Below are positions 58,001 to 64,000 of a DNA stretch of 64,000 nt, piece after piece. The notes below the pieces were generated by a model, which was given only the letters and a program-made list of their open reading frames with translations, was not told the DNA's origin and made no database searches. The stretch's first letter is position 1. The number at the start of each line of letters is the position of its first letter. The translations under genes were made by a program, and so were the position numbers. The stretch is from Cotesia glomerata (Eukaryota > Arthropoda > Insecta > Hymenoptera > Braconidae), in contig NC_058166.1 of assembly GCF_020080835.1 (NCBI RefSeq), positions 12,983,043-13,047,042 of the forward strand. The letters run 5' to 3'.

Positions 58001-58935
58001 CTAATTATTTTTATCTGAAATGCTAGTAACCGCGAAAATTTCGGATGTCGAAGCTATTGGAGCAGTTAAACGAGAAGCGAGAGAATTGTGTGCTCCAACC
58101 ATAGCATTAGCTCCGTCAACGCCAATGCCAATAAGGTTATTTAAATTCAATCCACTATCTTTAATATTATTAGTAAATGCATAATATAAAGCTGCAGCTT
58201 CGCCAGATTCAACTAATACTAATTTATAGAAAGAAGTAATAACTTTCTGTTTACTTTTGCTGAAATAGCGGATCATGATACACATAATTTTTTTTTTCTT
58301 CAATTAATTCTTGAAGCATACAAGAAGCAATGACGTTGAGTACGAGTGATGTACATTTTGTGCGATGCAATTTGATGTCATTCAAAGTTTTATTCGATTT
58401 ATCCAAGCTGTTGATTAATACACTTAATTCATCAACGGCATGGATTGAACAATTTTTTGCAATAAATGCAGCAATTCGTAATTCTACGATTTTGCGTTCT
58501 TCTAAAATTGTAGGTTTAATAAAAGTGTCTATTTTTTGGTTAAGTACTATAGTTTTATCTCGTTTTATTGCTTCTTTGTGTTTTGTAGAATTAAGATGAT
58601 GATTTAAATTTTTTTTATGAGCTTCAAGATTACTTTTACATAATTTACAGTGGGCTGCTTGTGAATCACCGGGTACTTCTGAAAGCCAACCTGAAAAAAA
58701 AATTATATTAAATGGAGCAAATTAATATTAAAAATAAATTATTCATGTAATTATGATTGTTGATTGATGAATTCTTATTGATGTGATTTTTCTTGGTGCA
58801 AAGAATGTTCATATTAGAATTTTATATATTTACCTTTGAAGTTTACGTCAAGTTCCCACTCTTTTCTGTACGTTTGTACATACTGATTTTTATTTTTTTC
58901 TTTTGTCACTTTATTAAAAATTCTTAACCAGAAAA
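58001..58935 (-). pseudogene. Broken hAT-like transposase / BED-type zinc finger gene
   Basis: Read on the minus strand. Exon 1 (to 58834) encodes YVQTYRKEWELDVNFKG and is spliced by GTAAAT...TTTCAG (intron 58691-58833) in frame to exon 2, GWLSEVPGDSQAAHCKLCKS. That exon continues with a C-x2-C...H-x3-4-H zinc-finger-like region and ELRIAAFIAKNCSIHAVDEL, as in hAT-derived families. The frame stops at 58251. A second frame (58303-58001) then gives MIRYFSKSKQKVITSFYKLV and IGVDGANAMVGAHNSLASRL, which in relatives follow the catalytic Asp (DEST) region. So about 15-25 codons including that motif are deleted, with a frameshift, and the 3' half is gone. A dead copy; whether it was a transposon or a host-domesticated gene cannot be told here. 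Confidence 0.7.
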
Positions 58936-60138
58936 ATAAATAAATATATTAGAGTTCTACAATGCTCAAATAGTAATTAAATATAAATGACATGAGGTGT
59001 CCATGTTTCCAAAGTGAAACAGTTCTAAATGTAAATATAATCAGTCTGTCATTAACCTAACCACGAATAGACGGATTTTGATTTTTTTTTTTTATTCATT
59101 ATTGATATTGACATGTCAATATGTAAATATTTCACGAGATGGCATATCGATTACTATATTTGATGTAATAATTATTTTGTAAAATTAATTTGTGATTTTT
59201 ACAATAGATTGCACTGCTTACAATTCTATATTATTTGACTTGCTCTTACTTCTTTGTGTATACATATTACTATAATATATTATTTTAATTAATCTCAGAA
59301 ATTATTTATTATAAATAAATAATTATTTTTTTAATTTTTACTAACTAAAATTAAAATAAAATTATGAGTTATCTGCAAAATTTCAAGCCGGTCTTGACGC
59401 CTGATCGTCACATTATTACCTCGCGCGATGGGTTATGTCTTTTTGTAGACACTCGTTGTAAGTAAATATATAAATTTTTAATTGAAATTATTCAATTATT
59501 TATAAATAAAACTGACAGTTTAATAAAAATTTTTCTTTTAACTCAGCAAGAGTAGTTGTGTTTGTCAAATTGAAAATTTATCGACCAGTGGAGCAAATTA
59601 AGTCTTACGCATGAACGTTCTTAAACGATTTATGAAATTGAATTTAAATCTTGCGGTTAAGATGGAAATTATCTTTAAGCGCTTTCTAGTGTCGAAAAAT
59701 ATTAATTTAATATTAAATCAAATTCAAACCTACCGCGCGCGTATTAATGCTATTATTATTATTAATGCGCGTATTAATGTTTCGGACTTTTTCCAATTTG
59801 CACGTGCGCAATGACGTTTGTGTAAGAGTAGAAGAAGCCATTCCGAAAATACCCGAGCTACACTCTTGTTGCGACAACTGTATATATACAAATACAACGT
59901 ACAATATATGTGCTATACAGCAGTGTATCATATTTACATACTTACGTGTTATCACTGTTGACTGTTATTGTAATGATTACGTCGTGATACTTTGAAAGCA
60001 ATCAGGTGTGCTGTAACACCTTTCAAACGTAATATAATGTAAAGAAGAAATTAAAAATTGAGTTTGCAATCACCACTTGATTTTCATTCCAATTTCTTTA
60101 ATTTTTGTGGCAAATTTAGTGCTGGAAAAAAATAAAAA
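58936..60138. other. Upstream region of FHIP2
   Basis: A short, less AT-rich open segment with ATG at 59364 runs about 32 codons into a GTAAGT donor (see findings). TATATATAC at 59879 is a possible TATA-like site. Near 59733-59780 GCGCGTATTAATG is repeated on both sides of (TAT)n. No other feature is supported. Confidence 0.4.
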
Positions 60139-63100
60139 ATGATCAGTGGATTTCAAATAGCCTTGAAAAATACCATTGACGTTGTAAGTAATTTATATCA
60201 TAATATATTCACAATTAATGACACTTAGATCAGCAGACACCTGATCATTTTTCATTTTTATTTAATTGTCAATATTCAATTTTTTTTCTCACAATTTATT
60301 TGTTTACAAATCATCAAGTGTGTCAATTTTAGTACCACCAAAATTAGCATAAAAAAATATAAAAATTAATTTAGCAGATATTTGATAATTTTAGGATTTT
60401 TTTTTACAAATAAATTAATGACATTGAAATTGATAAACATTGGAAATTTTTTCTAAAATTTTATAATAAAATTATTATAATAAAAATTTCGCATTTAAAA
60501 ATTTAACAAATTATTACTGAAAATTTTTAGAATTTTTTTTTTTTTATTTAATTAATTTATCACAAAAATCGAAAAAATTGGTAGTTGTCAGTTAACCTCA
60601 ATATCATATAAATTAATAATACTAAAGTTAGCCGACGTTTTTAATTTTTTGGTTTTTTTTTCAATAACTAAATTAGAACAGAAAAACATTTTTTTTTTAA
60701 TTGCACTTACAGTTTTTCAAGTTTTTTACAAATGAAATTTTTTTTTTATTTTTTTGTAATAATTTTTTCAATAAAAAAAAATTCTAAAAATTTTTAGATG
60801 TCGGCTAACTTAATTTTCATTATAAATTATGGCAAAAAAAAAATTAAAAATGCAATTTTTTAAAAATAATTTTTCTAAACAAATTCGTTTCTTAAATAAA
60901 ATAAAAAAATGGTCAAGTAATCGCTAACTAATATTAAAAAAAAATAACCTGTTACGTATCTGAATTTTAGATAGCTCCACCAGCAACACCAATCCAGGAC
61001 TTTATCTACCACTGGAAGCAGTTGATGAAATTTTACTCCCGTCATAAAACAAATTGCAAGGTCTCGATAGAAAACACAGGCATTCCCCAGCACTTGAACC
61101 GCTTACTAGAAATTCTTCTTGCTGAAGAAAAAGAAAGTGACAACCCCGGGTTATGTTTGGAATACTTGCTCCAGCATAAGCTGTTGGATTGGCTGGCAAC
61201 GTTGGCCAGCGCAGAAACACCTCCAGGAATGCGGCTAGTCTGTCTGATATTCTTCAAAAAATTCCTGGCGCGAACAAAGTTCCCACTTCTGCATCAAGCC
61301 GCTGTATATGGCCCAGTGTTGCGGTTGATCGGGCTCTGCAACGGGAGTATTCCGTCGCCGATCGAGGGTGAAGAGGTAAAATTCCTTCTGACGCTCTGCT
61401 TCCTAATATGCAGATACCCTCACCTGACGAACATCGTCAATGACTGTAGCAGTGTTCGCCTGGAGCACTGTGTGGTCAAAGGTTCTGAGCGACTGGATGT
61501 CCAGTCGGTGACGTACATTCCCAGCAGACAGCGGACGAACCACTCGATCAATCCCTTGTTCGAGCCACTAAACACCCAAGCGATAACTCTGGTGAATCCG
61601 AACCTCTTTGCTTGCGATCACCACCAGAGACGCTCGATTTGCACCGAAAGGTTCAAGAAGTCGGCCAAGTTCTGTAATAAGACCGGGAGAAAAGTCTCTG
61701 GTAGGTCCAATGAGTCGACGTCGTCAAGAGACACGGAAAACTCTTCAAGGTGTTCTAGTCCGGTTGAGAAGATTCAAGATGCTGCCTTGGAGACTATCGT
61801 TGATCAATGTGATTACGAGAATTGTGATAGAGAGTCTGACCGTGTTTCTTCTTCAGTATTTGATATTGACGCGAAACTCCAGGATCTTGAAGAGTTGCGA
61901 CTAGATGATTACCGCGGGAACGGATTGCTAAATGATAACAATTATGCTGATGAGAAAGGTCAGAGTTTAGCAGAGTCTATTTCACCTGATCCAGAGAATT
62001 CAAATCTACTCTTGGATGCCTTGATAAGTTATTTGAACAGTGCTGTAAGTATTTTAAAATAATAATATTGAAACTAGCAGACATTTTACAATTTTAAAGA
62101 TTTTTATCACAAATAATTATTAGCGCCAAGATTTTTGTCGCAAATTCAAAATAACAGTTCATATAATAAATGGATCAAATTTTTATTATTATGGCAAAAG
62201 TATTGGTCCGATAAAAATTTTTTTCAAACAAAAGTTGAACAAAATTTAATTTTATAAAAAAATTTCCCTTATGTTATTTCTTTAGAATCAATAATTTCAC
62301 CGTAATTTCAAAAGTAAGATTCATAATTATTACACAATTTGAACCTTTCAATATGAATCTTAATTTTGGAATTACAGCAAAAATATTGGGTTTTTTTTTT
62401 TAAATCATAAACATTTTTTATACAAAATTAAATTTTGAACAACTTTTGATTAGTACATTTTTTTATAGAATCAATATTTTTCGCTGTAATATTAAACATT
62501 TAAACAATTTATTTTTTAAAACTGCGGCAAACATTTTGACCCTGAATATGACAAAAATTTAGTTACAAAATTCCACATGCAGAAATTGAAAAAAATTATA
62601 AATAAGAATTTATTTATTTAATAATTTAAATAAACAAACCCAACAGCTTAAGCCATTAACAAGGTTAATAGTTACAATAGCTAGTATATCAAAAAATTTA
62701 TAAATTTTAAATTTATCAATCAATTTAAAGTTTAAAAAAATATTTTTTTTCATGATAATTTAATTGTTATAAAAATCTAAAAAATTTTCGGATGTTAATT
62801 TCAGTATCATTTAAAATTAATTTTTATTAATAATTATTTATTATTCATTAATAAATATATTTTTTAGGACAATACAGTGAGAGTAAGAGCCTGTGAAGGA
62901 ATAATGGTACTAGCGACGCTTGAAGAACCAGCCTTTGCCCGTACAATGGCACAAAGTGACTTATCAAGGGTGCTTAGTGCTAGATTAGAGAATTTGTTTA
63001 ATTGTATACCAGCTCATGTAGATCCTGCGGAGATAGATGAGATAGACTTCACGTGGGGACTTGACTCACCGCTCTGGACTAATGAAAAAAAGTTTCCAGG

Positions 63101-63318
63101 GTGTAGACAGGTCGCTGCTTATTTTATGTGGCTGGATTACTGTGACCAGTTGATCAAAGAAGCACATCCAGAAGTTGCCGCTGCTCTTGCCAAGGCTATC
63201 AGGTTGCTGTTTTTTGAAAAAGTTTTGACACCAGCGCTGAGTGATCATCATGTTGTGCTAATCACAGCTTTGGTGACTGAAACGCTTAAGAAAATTACTG
63301 GAAGTGTTTTTAATAGTG
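60139..63318 (+). CDS. FHIP2: FHIP2 / FAM160B-type FHF complex subunit, 5' part
   Basis: Homologue of the FHF complex subunit Hook-interacting protein 2 (FAM160B family), which with FTS and Hook couples dynein to membrane cargo. Three exons: 60139-60183, 60971-62044, 62868-63318, GT-AG introns, the first two in phase 0. They give 523 residues so far; exon 3 ends in phase 1 at GTAATT and the gene runs off the window. Exon 1 gives MISGFQIALKNTIDV, joined to IAPPATPIQDFIYHWKQLMK, matching the family N-terminus (FVYHWK). Then come IPQHLNRLLEILLAEE, LEYLLQHKLLDWL, PPGMRL and EEVKFLL. A long acidic/Ser-rich linker (about residues 170-345) is poorly conserved. Exon 3 restores the family core with VRACEGIMVLATLEEPA, WGLDSP and WLDYCDQLIKEAHPEVAAAL. 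Vertebrate members are about 740-765 residues, so roughly a third is missing to the right. Confidence 0.9.
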
Positions 63319-64000
63319 GTAATTTTTTTTATTTAACATTTCTTCTTGGTATTAAGAAGTTTTTGCATAGTATTAATTAATTAATTAATTAATGAAACTA
63401 AAGATCACAGGAGACTATTTTTTAATTTAATTTAACAAACAAAGGCCCTCGCCAGACAAGCCGGGGTAAAATGCTCCCATTGCAATCAGGCTAATTTTTT
63501 TCCTGAAATACCTTATACTGTGGACAACATTTCAGCCCAGTTTCAACTCTGAAATATCACGCGTTTTTGAGTAAAACATACTTAAGAATATTGTATTTTT
63601 TCTTAATTGTGGCCTAATATTTTGAAAAATCTTAAAAAAATATATATATTGTAGGTCAATGTAAGAGTAATACGTGCAAAAAAAAAGTTAAGGTGTACCA
63701 TACAATTTTGACATAAAAAAATTTTTTTTTTTAAATATAATCGCATTTTTACCAATGACCAACTGACCCGATTATCGAGAAAATTTTTCTAGGAATACTA
63801 ATTAGTGATATCTTAAAACCCATAGGCACTTTTTTTAATATTATCAAGTAGATTAAGAGAATAATGAATTTGAAAAAAAAAAAAAACTTTTATTTTTTTA
63901 CTCAAAAATGCTTGATATTTTAAAGTTGAGATGTTGTCCACAGTATAAGGTATTTCAGGAAAAAAAAATTAACCCGATTGGAACGAGGGCATTTTATCCA
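63319..64000. mobile_element. Inverted-repeat element in FHIP2 intron 3, cut by the window edge
   Basis: The left arm from about 63463 (GGGGTAAAATGCTCCC, then TTCCTGAAATACCTTATACT and GTGGACAACAT) is mirrored at 63930-64000 (ATGTTGTCCACAGTATAAGG, then GAGGGCATTTTATCC). The interior is AT-rich and non-coding. The right end lies at or just beyond position 64000, so target duplication cannot be checked. Confidence 0.65.

Overview
This is an AT-rich insect chromosomal window, not bacterial. It has spliced genes with GT-AG introns, arthropod TATA/TCAGT promoters, chitin-binding RR-2 cuticle proteins, a neutral ceramidase and an FHIP2 (FAM160B-type) gene. It is dense in short TA-flanked inverted-repeat transposons. 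Overall composition and one repeat (inverted AACTTCCCGCTAAG ends) suggest a hymenopteran, perhaps a braconid-like parasitoid wasp. That placement is inference from composition and memory and was not checked by search.

Layout. 1-14.6 kb has no gene I can support: AT-rich DNA with nested inverted-repeat elements, two LINE 3' ends and a tRNA-like relic. 14.6-30.8 kb carries three plus-strand RR-2 cuticle protein genes (14747-16900, 20224-21753, 29076-30755). All share one plan: a 3-5 codon first exon, a second exon with the signal peptide and variable region, and a third exon with the chitin-binding domain. All introns are phase 0. LINE and MITE debris lies between them. 31-46 kb holds the 5' half of a neutral ceramidase gene on the minus strand (six exons, 333 codons, 45894 down to 33976). 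Its introns are filled with transposons nested up to three deep. 46-56.7 kb is an intergenic transposon graveyard. 56.7-58.9 kb holds an R1-like LINE endonuclease fragment and a broken hAT-like transposase gene that keeps an intron. 60.1-63.3 kb holds the first three exons of FHIP2 on the plus strand, running off the right edge.

The three cuticle genes would act together as secreted structural proteins of chitinous cuticle. Ceramidase (sphingolipid breakdown, secretory route) and FHIP2 (an adaptor of the FTS-Hook-FHIP complex linking dynein to cargo) are unrelated housekeeping-type genes.

The most informative part of the window is the transposon stratigraphy. Several insertions can be read to the base because an uninterrupted copy of the target lies elsewhere in the window. 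Two ~1.06 kb copies of one repeat lie in opposite orientation on either side of ceramidase exons 4-5, which could pair in the transcript. I found no clear sign of a wholly new biological system; the best leads are listed as findings.
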